Below, in pieces: positions 10,769 to 21,149 of a DNA stretch of 64,000 nucleotides. Below the pieces are notes generated by a model. That model searched no databases, had not been told where the DNA came from, and saw only the letters and a list, made by a program, of their open reading frames with translations. The number at the start of each line of letters is the position of its first letter. Position 1 is the first letter of the stretch. Position numbers and translations under genes: made by a program. Source of the DNA: Gautieria morchelliformis (taxonomy: Eukaryota; Basidiomycota; Agaricomycetes; Gomphales; Gomphaceae); contig WHVA01000231.1 in the NCBI GenBank assembly GCA_015179125.1, positions 62,001 through 126,000 of the forward strand. Direction: 5' to 3'.

Positions 10769-13236
10769 ATGGCTGATGCTACCCTGGACCAAGAGTCCAG
10801 GATGATAGAGGACGGAGAGATCGTAGATCTCACCGCCCTCGTCCCCTCAGTAGAGGATGAGGAAAACCCCGACCACGTCTCATCGAGCGTGGCCGAGGAA
10901 GAGATGACACCGGGCAACGAACGGGCGCCCCCCCCCCCATTCCTCTCTGCCCAGAGACAAAGGAAAGGGCAGAGAAATCTCGCCGTCGTCAGACCGTAGA
11001 GCAACAACGTCGAGGCGAGCACAAAGCCATGACTCAAACCGACGCTCACGAAGTAGAGCGATGACGATCGTCCCTGAAGGGGGACGACGGCAAAAAAGAC
11101 GAGCCCCAGACGATGGTCAGGACTCGGAATACTCGAGCTCCAGTCACAAGAGCTCAAGGGCTCACGCCATTGACCACGAGACGGCAGAGGCTCTGAACAA
11201 ACAGGTGCAGGCTGCGCTGCACCGAAGCACACTGACGTGCCACAAGCACGATCAGCTGGCATCGCAGCTTGACAATGCCGCCGCCGCCCTAATGGCAATC
11301 GGCAAGGAACTCCACCAGGCGGAGGAGGTCAGGCTGCAAGACGCAGCCACGCTGGAGGATGTCCAGAAAGCCCTCCGCCCACGAGGGGAACACGACACAA
11401 CTTGTCCGAGCTCGTGACAGTCCGCAGCCAACGAACGCAGTCGCGACGTGGAAGACCCACGCCGAAAGGAGCGGGACAAGCAGCGAATGCCACCGCCAGC
11501 CGTCCCGGTCGAACAGGACATAAGGTTTGGGAACGAACCTCAAGAGCAACCGGCTGCCCCAGCGGACAGCTGTAAGACGATCCGACAGATCGTTAGGGAG
11601 CAGGTCGCCTCAGAGCCTGACTCTGAAATGACAACCGAGAGCTTAGAGCTCGAAGTCACACACTGGCAGCGTAAAGAAGCTGCAGCCGCATGCTGCCACA
11701 CACGGGCACTCGAGCTACTAGTGAAGAACGCCGAAGAGACAGTGGCCCACAGCCACACCGCTCAGCTGCCCGACGAGCAGCTCACACAAGCCGTACAAGA
11801 CGCACGGCAGGTGCGCGCAGCCTACAACAGCAGGCTGCGGATCCGCAACGCGGGACTGACCGGGGACACCAGGCACAAAACGCCCCCGGAACCGAGAGCA
11901 CAAAATGCTCCCGATCCCGAGCCCGATCCGGGCCTGGGGCCCATCAGGGCATATAACAGCCTGCCCCACGTGGCGTCACAACCACACGAGCGATCCATGG
12001 CCCCAACGGAAGGCCAGGGAATCCCTGACCAGGCCGACGTCGTACCAATGGAGCCGTACGATGGGATCACACGGATGATCCGCGTGGCATTAGCAGACGC
12101 TGCGGACACAGACCCGGAGAAGTCTGTGCTAGCGAAAGCCGGCATAAAATTGGCTCATCCAGAGCCATATGCCGGGGGATCTGACCTCGAAGAGTTTGAA
12201 ATCTTCGTGGCAGCCATCCTACGATGGCTGAAAATGAATTGCCTCCTAGGGCCAACCAGCATCGATATGCAGGTCGGCTATGTGGGCACTTGCCTCACCG
12301 GCGAAGCCCAGGAGTGGTTCCTTCGAAACGTTGAACACTTCGATCGCCAGGTCTGCAGCTGGACGCTGGAAACCGTGATGCAAGGCCTTCAAAAAAGGTT
12401 CCTGCACACACTGACGTACCATCACGCATCGAATAAGTTTGACGCGGTCATGCAGGGCATGAAAACCGTTCAGGAGATGCTGAACGAGCTCACGAAATAC
12501 GCGGCACGTATGATACAGCCGCCAGATGATTACATGTTCCGGAGACAGTTCATATCGGCGCTGCGTGAAACGCTGCGCAACGAGGTCCTCAAAAAGGGCT
12601 ATAATGCCGAGAGCAGCTCAATAGAGCAACTCTTCGAAATGGCCCGGATGATCGAGGAGGCATCCCGATACAACATGGGGATGCGCCGCGCAGAGAGCGC
12701 AGCAGCAACGGCAAGCACTGCCCGGCTCACAGGGAGCAAGCCGTTGACACAAACGGGCCTGACCAGGCCCAGCCTGTTCTCAAGAAGCAGAACAGGACAA
12801 TGGCTACCGCCATCACGCCCAGCGCAAGCTGGATGCCCGCCTGAAGCTAAACAGCCTCAAGCGTCAGGGTCGTCCCCACGACCTGCCCCACCAATGAAAA
12901 CGTTGGGCCGGCCTAACGATAGGCCCAGCGGCAGCCAAAGCAACACCACGTGCTTTTAATGCGGCCAACCTGGCCACAAGAAGGCAGAGTGCCCCCGGCT
13001 TAGGTCCAGTATAAGGACAGCAGCCGTGAAGCACGACGATGAGGCCGAGGATCTGGAGATGGATCTCGGTCAAAATTCTCTTCAACAGATTGATGAAGAG
13101 GGGGAGGGTGATTCCCAACCCAACGATCTGGAGATGGATCTCGGTCAAAATTCTCTTCAACAGATTGATGAAGAGGGGGAGGGTGATTCCCAACCCAACG
13201 ACACTCCGGACAACGGAGATGCGCCCACTGAAGAGT
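10769..13236 (+). pseudogene. Ty3-type gag of element 2, broken
   Basis: Starts MADATLDQES. The frame shifts in a C homopolymer near 10927-10938, then continues as SRSRAMTIVPEGGRR. It has TGA at 11415 and, from 11448, a 503-codon stretch. That stretch holds a capsid (LAHPEPYAGGSDLEEFEIF, CLTGEAQEWFLRNVEHF, FRRQFISALRETLRNEVLKKG). A zinc knuckle CGQPGHKKAEC at 12960-12992 has its first pair broken by TAA at 12957-12959 (C-F-stop-C). A 75-bp acidic repeat (DLEMDLGQNSLQQIDEEGEG) is duplicated at 13050-13199. The gene is truncated by the LTR at 13238; no pol of this element remains. Confidence 0.75.
13050..13199 (+). repeat. 75-bp tandem duplication in gag
   Basis: Two virtually identical 75-bp copies in frame (25 codons each), adding an acidic DEEGEG segment to the gag C-terminus. 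Confidence 0.9.
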
Positions 13237-13237
13237 G

Positions 13238-13553
13238 TGTCAGGGTTCACGCATTTCCTTCCACAAGTTTCTATTTCCTTCCATGAGTTTCCGTTACCTT
13301 CCGTCAGTTTCCATAACCTTCCGTCACATTCTGTCACATGTCACATTCTGTCACCTTCCGTAACCTTCTACAAGTTTCCGTCTCCCCTATTATGTAAGCC
13401 TTGCCAGCGCTATAAGACTGTAGCCTGTGTGGTGGCGTTTCCTCAGCTTGATCTCTGAGGATACCCACTACACAGTTGGTCATTGTCCTAGTATCGGCTC
13501 TTATCTCCTTGAGTATCTTTGGTTGTGGCTTCGTCATTAGTGTTGCCCTCACA
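13238..13553 (+). repeat. 5' LTR of element 3
   Basis: 316 bp with tandem CCTTCCGTCA/CATTCTGTCA modules in the U3 part and a TATA box CTATAAGAC near 13409. Ends TGCCCTCACA. Confidence 0.88.
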
Positions 13554-13613
13554 GAAGATCAAGCTCATAGGACGACCCCACACACTTTTCTTAACCAGCC
13601 TTCATCTCAGCCT

Positions 13614-14720
13614 ATGGCAGACCAACTCCCAGACGCATACTGGGACTCCCTGGGTGACCATGGGCCATTTCTTCGAGGCCTCCTTTCCAGCCAAGCACAG
13701 CAGCTGCAGCAACTTCAACTGCAGAATCAGGAACTGCACAGTCAGATTGTTAACGTTCACGACCACTTAGCCAATGCTGCCGCCAACGCTGCTGTTGCTG
13801 CTGCTCAAGCCCTTGCGCCCTCAGTACCTCACAGTGTCCCTCCATCTACTCGCTCTATCAAAGCAGTGGAACCGGAGAAGTTCAATGGAGACCGTGCAGA
13901 GACTGAAGGGTTTATCAGGTCTATCAGATTGTCCATCGCTGTCCAGCCGGCATCCTTCCCAGATGAGCGCACAAAGATCCTATATGCTCTTTCCTTCATG
14001 ACAGGAGGCTCTGCGGAGATATGGGCACACAACGAGACACAGGCTGTCATTGATGGCACCTCCTCTATATCCACTCTGGAGGGGTTCATTAAACGTGTGG
14101 AGGAGGCCTTTGGTGACCCAGATCGTGCCAGAACGGCTCGCACTAAACTGCATGACCTTAGGATGGCGTCAGGAATGTCGGCAGATGAATACACGGCTCA
14201 ATTTGAGATCCTGGCAGGCAGGACAGGCTTTAATGATGAGGCACTCGAGGATGCCTATGCTCGTGGCCTTCCAGCAGGTATCCTTGATAAGATCCACGCC
14301 CAGCCCTTTCTTCCATCCAACCTCAAAGCCTGGAAGGAAGCAGCCTGTCAGATTGACCGCAATCATCGCCGTCTGTTAGAGGTCAGGAAGGCACAGACAC
14401 CTCATGTCCCTAATCGCCCTCCTCCTGCCCGTCCTGTTCACACTCCTGCTACGGCTCCTGTTGTCACAGCACCACCCAGTAATGCGACACCTATGGACAT
14501 TGACTCATCCCGCCGCCGCACCGAAACACGGACCTGCTACAACTGTAAGAGACCTGGTCACATTTCACCAGACTGTCCTGAACCTCGCAAGCCACGAATC
14601 CGCGCAAACCTCACGGAGGCGGACATTGCAGCAATTGTCTCTAAATCTGTGGCAGCGGCGATGGAGGAACCCAAACAGAAGGTGGAAGCCCCTGTCCAAG
14701 ATGAAGGAAAGGGTTTTTAG
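13614..14720 (+). CDS. gag of element 3 (intact, 368 aa)
   Basis: The ATG at 13614 (MADQLPDAYWDSL) is the first methionine of the gag domain; the frame is open further upstream into the LTR. An N-terminal Q-rich coiled coil (QAQQLQQLQLQNQELHSQ) precedes the capsid (VEPEKFNGDRAETEGFIRSI, MTGGSAEIWAHNE, FGDPDRARTARTKLHDLRM, YARGLPAGILDKI). The zinc knuckle is CYNCKRPGHISPDC (C-x2-C-x4-H-x4-C). Ends in TAG at 14718, directly after a G GGT TTT heptamer. Role: capsid and RNA binding of the retrotransposon particle. Confidence 0.85.
   Translation: MADQLPDAYWDSLGDHGPFLRGLLSSQAQQLQQLQLQNQELHSQIVNVHDHLANAAANAAVAAAQALAPSVPHSVPPSTRSIKAVEPEKFNGDRAETEGFIRSIRLSIAVQPASFPDERTKILYALSFMTGGSAEIWAHNETQAVIDGTSSISTLEGFIKRVEEAFGDPDRARTARTKLHDLRMASGMSADEYTAQFEILAGRTGFNDEALEDAYARGLPAGILDKIHAQPFLPSNLKAWKEAACQIDRNHRRLLEVRKAQTPHVPNRPPPARPVHTPATAPVVTAPPSNATPMDIDSSRRRTETRTCYNCKRPGHISPDCPEPRKPRIRANLTEADIAAIVSKSVAAAMEEPKQKVEAPVQDEGKGF
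14711..14717 (+). promoter_or_regulatory. -1 ribosomal frameshift heptamer (G GGT TTT)
   Basis: In the gag frame the codons are AAG GGT TTT TAG. G GGT TTT fits the X XXY YYZ slippery rule and sits one codon before the stop. Slipping back one base gives LGQSAVKD and runs directly into the pol frame (its first Met is at 14732). Confidence 0.6.
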
Positions 14721-14731
14721 GCCAGTCAGCG

Positions 14732-17700
14732 GTGAAAGACATGCCCCGCTCGACGAATCGGTTTTCAGTTCTCAAAACATGTACAATAGGGATCACAGGC
14801 GATATGATGCATCCTTCTCCTATCCCTGATCGAACTGAAACCAAACCAGCCATGCCAAAAACCCAACCCATCGCTCCAGTTGCTAATGCAAACCTTCCAG
14901 TCCCTCTATATGTCCGTACTGCTGACCTTCGCCGATGCACCAAAGTACCTCTCAAGGTCCACTCCGTTGACACAGGGCATCCACTTGCAATTGACTCCCT
15001 CCTTGACAGTGGTGCTACAGGGATGTTCATCGATGTGGAGTTTGTAAGGGAACACAGACTTCGGACCCGTCCCCTACCCCGTGCCATCCCCGTCTACAAT
15101 ATTGATGGGACCCCAAATGAGGCTGGCTCAATCAAGGAAGAAGTTGACCTCATTTGCACCTTTGGGGATCATACGGAACGTGCCACATTCTCCATCACGA
15201 GCCTTGGACGACTTGCCATCATTCTTGGTCACACATGGCTTGTTGAACACAACCCAGAAGTTGACTGGCGTACAGGAGATGTGAAGATGACACACTGTCC
15301 CAAGTCATGTGGGGGCAGACCTGTTGTCAGAGGGCCCACAGTCGAAACTGTTCCAGAAGAGAGTGTAGATCAAGAGGAGGTTCCCATACAGCACACCCGC
15401 TCCCTACTTGAGGAAGGAGACAGGACCTTTGTCATCTTTGTGAATGAGAGTCCTGAAATGATTGGCGCAGGCTGGACTGTCTCCCAACAGCTTGCTGAAC
15501 GGGCCAGCAAGTCTGCACCAGTCAGATCCTTCGAGGACCTTGTCCCCAAACCATACCAGGAGTTCAAGGATGTGTTTTCTAAGGAGTCATTTGACCAACT
15601 GCCTCCTCGAAAGCCCTGGGACCATGCAATTGAGCTCACTCCAGGTGCACAACCCTTCAGCACAAAGGTTTACCCAATGTCACCGGTTGAGCAAAGGGAA
15701 CTGGATAACTTCCTTGAGGAGAACCTGAAGAGTCATCGTATCCGTCCTTCCAAGTCACCTATGGCATCTCCAGTCTTCTTTGTGAAGAAAAAGGACGGCA
15801 GTCTTAGATTTGTGCAAGACTACCGGAAGCTCAATGATATAACAATCAAGAATGCCTATCCTTTGCCCCTTGTTCCAGACATCATGAATAAGATTGCTGC
15901 TGGAAGGGCTAAATACTTCACAAAGCTTGACATTCGCTGGGGATATAATAATGTACGCATAAAAGAGGGAGATGAGTGGAAGGCAGCCTTTCGGACAAAT
16001 AGGGGCCTGTATGAACCTCTAGTCATGTTCTTTGGACTCACGAACAGCCCAGCAACCTTCCAGACGATGATGAATGACATCTTCAAGAGTCTCATCGATG
16101 AAGGGGTTGTGGTGGTGTTCATGGATGACATTCTCATCTTCACAGAGTCGCTTGAAGAACATCGTAGGATTGTACGACGTGTCCTTGAAATCCTCCGGGC
16201 CAACAGCCTGTACCTCAAACCTGAAAAATGCCTATTTGAGCAACTAGAGGTGGAGTATCTCGGCCTCATCCTCTCTCAAGGACAGGTTGCCATGGACCCA
16301 GTCAAGGTTGCAGGGGTGCGGGACTGGCCAATACCACGTAACGTCACTGAAGTCAAATCATTCCTTGGTTTCATCAACTTCTACCGTAGATTTGTGGAAG
16401 ACTTCTCACACATTGCAAAGCCCCTCAACCAGTTGACAAAACAGGATGCCCAACGGTCTTGGGATCCAAATGGCCCAGAGCAAGCGTCCTTTGACAAGCT
16501 CAAACTCCTCATCACCTCAACACCGATCCTTGTCCTCCCTGATCAAGACAAACATTTCCGTCTTGAAACAGATGCCTCAGCCTATGCCACAGGAGCAGTA
16601 CTGTCCCAGCTATGTGATGATGGCAAATGGCGGCCTGTGGGGTTTGTCTCCAAAAGCCTCAATGATGCTGAACGCAACTATGCCATCCATGACAAGGAGC
16701 TTCTTTCTGTGATTCGGGGATTAGAGGAATGGCGCCACATCTTAGAGGGAACAAAGCACAAGATTGAGATTCTCAATGACCATCAGAATCTCACCTACTT
16801 CCGCACTGCACAAAACCTGAACCGTCGTCAAGCACGCTGGTCACTCTACCTCTCTCGCTTTGATTTTGAGCTGATCCATCGTCCTGGTCGTCATTCAGCC
16901 AAGCCTGATGCACTCTCACGACGCGTGGATCATAAGCGGGGGGAGGAAGACAACCAAAATCAAGTCTTACTTACCCCTGACTTGTTCCACATCAAGGCGA
17001 ATCCTCCAGAGGCTGGCGCGCAGTTAGTCCCAGGTGAAGGTGATGCTTTCCTCAATCGAGTAAGGAACTGTGTAGACCGGGATGAAAAGGTTGTCAAGGC
17101 TCTCAAAGAACTGGGCTCCTCTGGAAATTTGCGAGGAGAAGAGTGGTCTGAACAGGATGGGCTTGTCCTCTATCACAACAAAGTGTACGTGCCGCTTGAT
17201 GCAAAACTACGACATGACATAGTGAAAGCGCACCATGACATACCTCTCACCGGTCACCCTGGTCGTTGGAGAACCACTGAACTAGTTGCTCGGAGTTACT
17301 GGTGGCCTGGGATGGGACGTTACATTGCAAAATACGTGAAGGCCTGTGACCTGTGCAACCGGACAAAAACCTTCCCTGCTTCTCCCATTGGCAAGCTTCT
17401 ACCAAACCGTATCCCAGACCGTAGATGGCAGGTTATGTCTGTTGACTTGATCGTAGAACTGCCTACCAGTCATGGCTATGATGCTCTCCTTGTTGTCGTC
17501 GATCGCCTCTCAAAGCGTGCACATGTCATTCCCACCACTTCAGATGTAACTTCGGTGGGAGTTGCCCGACTCTTCCGTGATCATGTTTGGAAACTTCATG
17601 GGCTCCCTGAAGAAATCATCAGTGATCGAGGCACACAGTTCATCTCCCAGTTCATGCGTGAACTGAACAAACTTCTTGGTGTCAAAGTCGCTGCCTCTAC

Positions 17701-18316
17701 TGCTTATCACCCCCAAACTGATGGACAGACTGAAAGGGTTAATCAGGAGATTGAGCAATACCTTCGACTATTCGTCAACCAGCGTCAGGATGATTGGTTT
17801 GAATGGATATCCTTGGCGAGTTTGCCTATAACAACCGAATCCATGCCTCAACCCAGACTACACCCTTCATGTTGGACAGTGGCCAACATCCAAGGCTGGG
17901 ACTGGAACCAGTTCTGGAAACTCGACTCGAGGCCCTGGATGAGTTCACAACACGGATGGAAGCGGCCACAAGAGAAGCTCGTTCGGCCCTGTCCAAGGCA
18001 GCAGAGGACATGGCACGCTTCTATGAGTGCACCATAAAGCAGCCCCAGTTTATAAGCTTGGTGACAAGGTCTGGCTCAATGCACAAAACATCACAACCAC
18101 TCGCCCAATGAAGAAGCTAGACCACAAGTGGCTAGGCCCCTACACTTTAATAAGGTGGTCTCACGAAATGCCTATGGTCTAAATCTTCCTACATCCTTTG
18201 GTCGCACACATCCAGTGTTCTCTGTCGTCCTGCTTCGGCCATATGAAGATGACCCAATCCTTGAACGTCATGCCCCTCCACCACCCCCCCCTGTCATACG
18301 GGATGGAGCCGAATAA
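14732..18316 (+). pseudogene. pol of element 3: protease, RT, RNase H, integrase (late frameshifts)
   Basis: 1101 codons are open from 14732 to 18037. Protease LLDSGATGMFID is near residue 91. RT has SPVFFVKKKDGSLRFVQDYR and a FMDD catalytic box near residue 464. The connection and RNase H contain LETDASAYATGAVLSQ. Integrase has its HHCC finger (HHDIPLTGHPGRW to CDLCNRTKTF), then VDLIVELP, ISDRGTQF and TDGQTERVNQEIE, so the DDE triad is intact. A frameshift near 17812 moves the frame to LGEFAYNNRIHASTQTTPF, and another near 18035 to KLGDKVWLNAQNI. TAA at 18314 then interrupts the link to the chromodomain. Coding is otherwise well preserved. Confidence 0.85.
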
Positions 18317-18480
18317 TATGAAGTTGAAAGGATTCTAGACAGCAGGATGTTCCGTGGAAGGTTGGAGTATCTCGTGCGCTGGAAGGGCTATGGAGCTGCC
18401 AACGATCTCTGGCTACCAGCGAAAGATGTCTCTGGGGCAAAGCGACTCGTTAAAGAATTTCACCGGCAGAACCCAGAGGC
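18317..18480 (+). pseudogene. chromodomain at the C-terminus of element 3 integrase
   Basis: After the TAA at 18314 the same frame reads YEVERILDSRMFRGRLEYLV, RWKGYGAANDLWLPAKDV, then RLVKEFHRQNPEAP. This is a chromodomain with its aromatic residues and RWKGY. Known role in chromoviruses: directing integration toward particular chromatin. It is separated from integrase by one codon change. Confidence 0.75.
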
Positions 18481-18733
18481 ACCTCACGTATCTCAGCAGC
18501 CACATATATGTCCCTCCCCTTCCAGAGATTTCAGAACTTCACAGAACCTTCCAGGCAAACTCTCTTCGACTGGACAGCAGGCAGGGCTTCTACTTATGAT
18601 GTCAAGGGTCCAGAACCCCAAAGATAAGCGATATCGGCCTCCGCCTAACCAATTCATTCCGATAAGCTATATATCCCCTCTCCACCTGTGACCGCTCACT
18701 TCCACTGCATCGACCCCACCACATCCATCAACC

Positions 18734-19288
18734 ATGTCCTCGCCTGCCATTGAGCTTGTTGCCCTCCCCAGCTTCACCCAAAACCTCTCTGACCTGCCAA
18801 ACATGTCACGTGTCGATCCCACTCTCCTGCACTTCTCCGGCTTCTCGTCATCCAGAGCAGCCAGTGAAGCCAAGCTACAAAGGATGCTTGACTGCCGTGA
18901 TCTCGATGTCGCATGGTCTTCAAAGTGGTCCGTCAGCTCTGAGGACCTCACATCAGCGGAGAGTCAGGCGCCCACTCGCCCTGCACTCGCATTCCTCAGA
19001 CCCCGACACAGACGAGAGAACACGTACTACGTCGGCGACCCTGTCTTCCTCAATGATGGAACCCCCCCTTGTGGAACCCCCTACACTTTCGAAAGCTGGG
19101 TGGGGCGGCGTTTCCGTAACATGGCAGGAAAGCGAATACGTCGAGCAAGGTTCCGAGGGCCGCACCTGCCCATGGACCCCAATCCCCCTGAGCTCATCAT
19201 TGACCTGCGTTACCAGGAAGGGAAGGGCCAGGAGAGATGGTGGTCCCGCCTGTGGCATACTTGGAAACGATGTCTCAGTGGATGTTGA
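18734..19288 (+). CDS. possible third ORF of element 3 (184 aa, unknown)
   Basis: Open from ATG 18734 to TGA 19288, between the chromodomain and the polypurine tract. The protein starts MSSPAIELVALPSFTQ, has a central YYVGDPVFLNDG, and a basic-aromatic C-terminal half (FESWVGRRFRNMAGKRIRRARF, then RWWSRLWHTWKRC). No family recognised. A second ORF of similar length overlaps it in another frame (18750-19295). I favour this one because its composition is less S/P-skewed, but both could be accidental. Confidence 0.35.
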   Translation: MSSPAIELVALPSFTQNLSDLPNMSRVDPTLLHFSGFSSSRAASEAKLQRMLDCRDLDVAWSSKWSVSSEDLTSAESQAPTRPALAFLRPRHRRENTYYVGDPVFLNDGTPPCGTPYTFESWVGRRFRNMAGKRIRRARFRGPHLPMDPNPPELIIDLRYQEGKGQERWWSRLWHTWKRCLSGC

Positions 19289-19330
19289 GGGCTAGGTGGC
19301 AGCTGTGCTTGTCGGGACGACAAGCATTGA

Positions 19331-19341
19331 GAGGGGGGTGA
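19331..19341 (+). promoter_or_regulatory. polypurine tract of element 3
   Basis: GAGGGGGGTGA sits immediately 5' of the 3' LTR. Confidence 0.6.
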
Positions 19342-19734
19342 TGTCAGGGTTCACGCATTTCCTTCCACAAGTTTCTATTTCCTTCCATGAGTTTCCGTTA
19401 CCTTCCGTCAGTTTCCATAACCTTCCGTCACATTCTGTCACCTTCTGTCACACTCCGTCACATGTCACATTCCGTCACCTTCCGTAACCTTCTACAAGTT
19501 TCCGTCTCCCCTATTATGTAAGCCTTGCCAGCGCTATAAGACTGTCCCGTGTGGTGGCGTTTCCTCAGCTTGATCTCTGAGGATACCCACTACACAGGCA
19601 AGTCCCCATGTATCTATCGTTGGTAGAGTTATAAACTGAGGATACCCACTACACAGTTGGTCATTGTCCTAGTATCGGCTCTTATCTCCTTGAGTATCTT
19701 TGGTTGTGGCTTCGTCATTAGTGTTGCCCTCACA
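19342..19734 (+). repeat. 3' LTR of element 3
   Basis: 393 bp. Differs from the 5' LTR by an additional TGTCAC module and by a ~60-bp duplication that repeats CTGAGGATACCC around 19578-19655. Same termini. Its last ~80 bp are open in frame with the downstream kinase exon. Confidence 0.85.
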
Positions 19735-20584
19735 GGTGCAGATGTTGCAGTATTTCAAATCAACCCAATTGCCTCGCTATTTATAATCCAAGAGGACAAG
19801 AATAATAACATGCTTCGGCAGGGATTGAAAGCCCTTGTCCTGGCTGACTATTTTATGAAAAGCTTTTATCAGCGTGCCAAGCAGCTTAATTTTGACGGCC
19901 TTCCCAGTAAGTATAGAAGTATCAAACTGCGGCAAATATAGTTCACTAATGATTCCTATCAGGAAGGCGAGTCAATGCCAGTGGTGCCTTCCTTGGCATA
20001 ATAAATGCAGAAAAGATTCTTCCTCGTCTAGTCACAGGGCCGGATAATCGCACACTCACACACACACTATTCCTCTCGACACCTCTTCTTTTAGGTGACT
20101 TTCACAAATACTCAGGTTCATTACAGACAGGTCAAAGTGGTAAAACTGGGTTCGGAGCAGTGGTGGATACATTCGCACACCACGTAGTTGTTGATAGCAT
20201 GAATTCGGTCTTCCTATGCGACCTTCAAGGTAAGTATAGCACACGAAGGCCTTTTATAAGACTAAATCATGGTCTAACTAGGGTTCATAACCAACAATGA
20301 ATTCATTCTCTTTGATCCTCAAGCCAGCATGTTAGTGTTCACCATTTACGTTGATTACTATGTCACACTGAACATTTGTCTACAGAACCGCAGACACAAC
20401 TATGAAGACCACATTATACGATCTATCACCTGCCGATGCAATCCAAAGGTTTCTCAGAGAGCATGTGTGTAATGCCTTCTGTAAGGGTCTACAGCTGCCG
20501 TCTACCAACCCGACACAATACGCACCTAAAAGTATATTACCCAATAAACTGTGTAATGGCCCATTGAGACACGGTATGTTATAA
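19735..20584 (+). pseudogene. alpha-kinase (MHCK/eEF2K-type) gene, C-terminal part only
   Basis: Exons 19735-19906, 19963-20229, 20282-20330 and 20386-20584 join in phase. Introns of 56, 52 and 55 nt start GTAAGT, GTAAGT and GTTAGT. Encoded motifs are FYQRAKQLNFDGLP, NASGAFLGIINAEKILPRL, DFHKYSG, FAHHVVV, FLCDLQG and FILFDPQA, then LSPADAIQRFLREHVCNAFCKGLQL. The CDLQG, FDPQ and F-x3-H-x-CN-x2-C set is the end of the alpha-kinase fold, including the zinc-binding CN..C. The N-lobe and any start codon are missing because the LTR of element 3 abuts the first visible exon. Family role: Ser/Thr protein kinase. Not functional as it stands. Confidence 0.7.
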
Positions 20585-21149
20585 TTTTATCAGCGGTGTA
20601 TATTGCACTCACATCCAGCTGGGCCTTAGGATGGGATTAGTGTACCTTTTACTGTTCAGTACTTCTCTCTAGCATTGTGAAAATTATTTAGAAAAAAAAG
20701 AAAAAAAAAAAGCATTTATAATTGTAGTCCGAAGGTGCCTGTTATGATTATTGCTGAACACAGCAGCACAATCATGGATACATTATGTGGAGCATGGTTT
20801 GGAATACTAGCCATATGTTTTCCATCGTCAGCTGGGTATTCAAGGCGCTAAAGGTGTCCTGAGCATGGGCTGTGTACTCCAGATCTACAAAGCGAATGGG
20901 GTCGTCATGTTTTGGAACCCGTTGAACTAAACATAAAACTGTGGTGTTAAACACAATTCTAAAGTTCAATCAGAGATTTGACTTTACAAGCACACGCAAG
21001 CTTCGAAACTATTTTAATGGAGAACCCAATTAAGAAATCATACTCCGGTGAACAATCAGAATCAGTATTGGTACAGGAAGTGTAGCAATAGAGATTTAAC
21101 TGAACACGTTAGTTCTTAGATTGTGCAATACTTTGTGAGGTCAAAGAAT
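20585..21149. other. AT-rich flank, no gene recognised
   Basis: Contains a poly-A-rich run near 20692-20712. No frame longer than 65 codons and no protein similarity noticed. Confidence 0.4.

Larger units (their letters stand above)
13238..19734 (+). mobile_element. chromovirus (Ty3 type with chromodomain), element 3
   Basis: LTRs at 13238-13553 and 19342-19734 (TGTCAGGGTTC start, TGCCCTCACA end) flank gag, pol and an extra ORF. Internal order is gag, protease, RT, RNase H, integrase, chromodomain, ORF3, polypurine tract. The 5' flank is the gag of element 2, while the 3' flank is an alpha-kinase gene. The flanks (GAGTG and GGTGC) do not match, so one side was rearranged or deleted. Two frameshifts and one stop late in pol disable it. 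Confidence 0.85.

Noticed and set aside
18750..19295. 181-codon ORF overlapping the third ORF of element 3
   Set aside because: S/P/T-rich shadow-like composition; the other frame looks more protein-like, though neither is proven.
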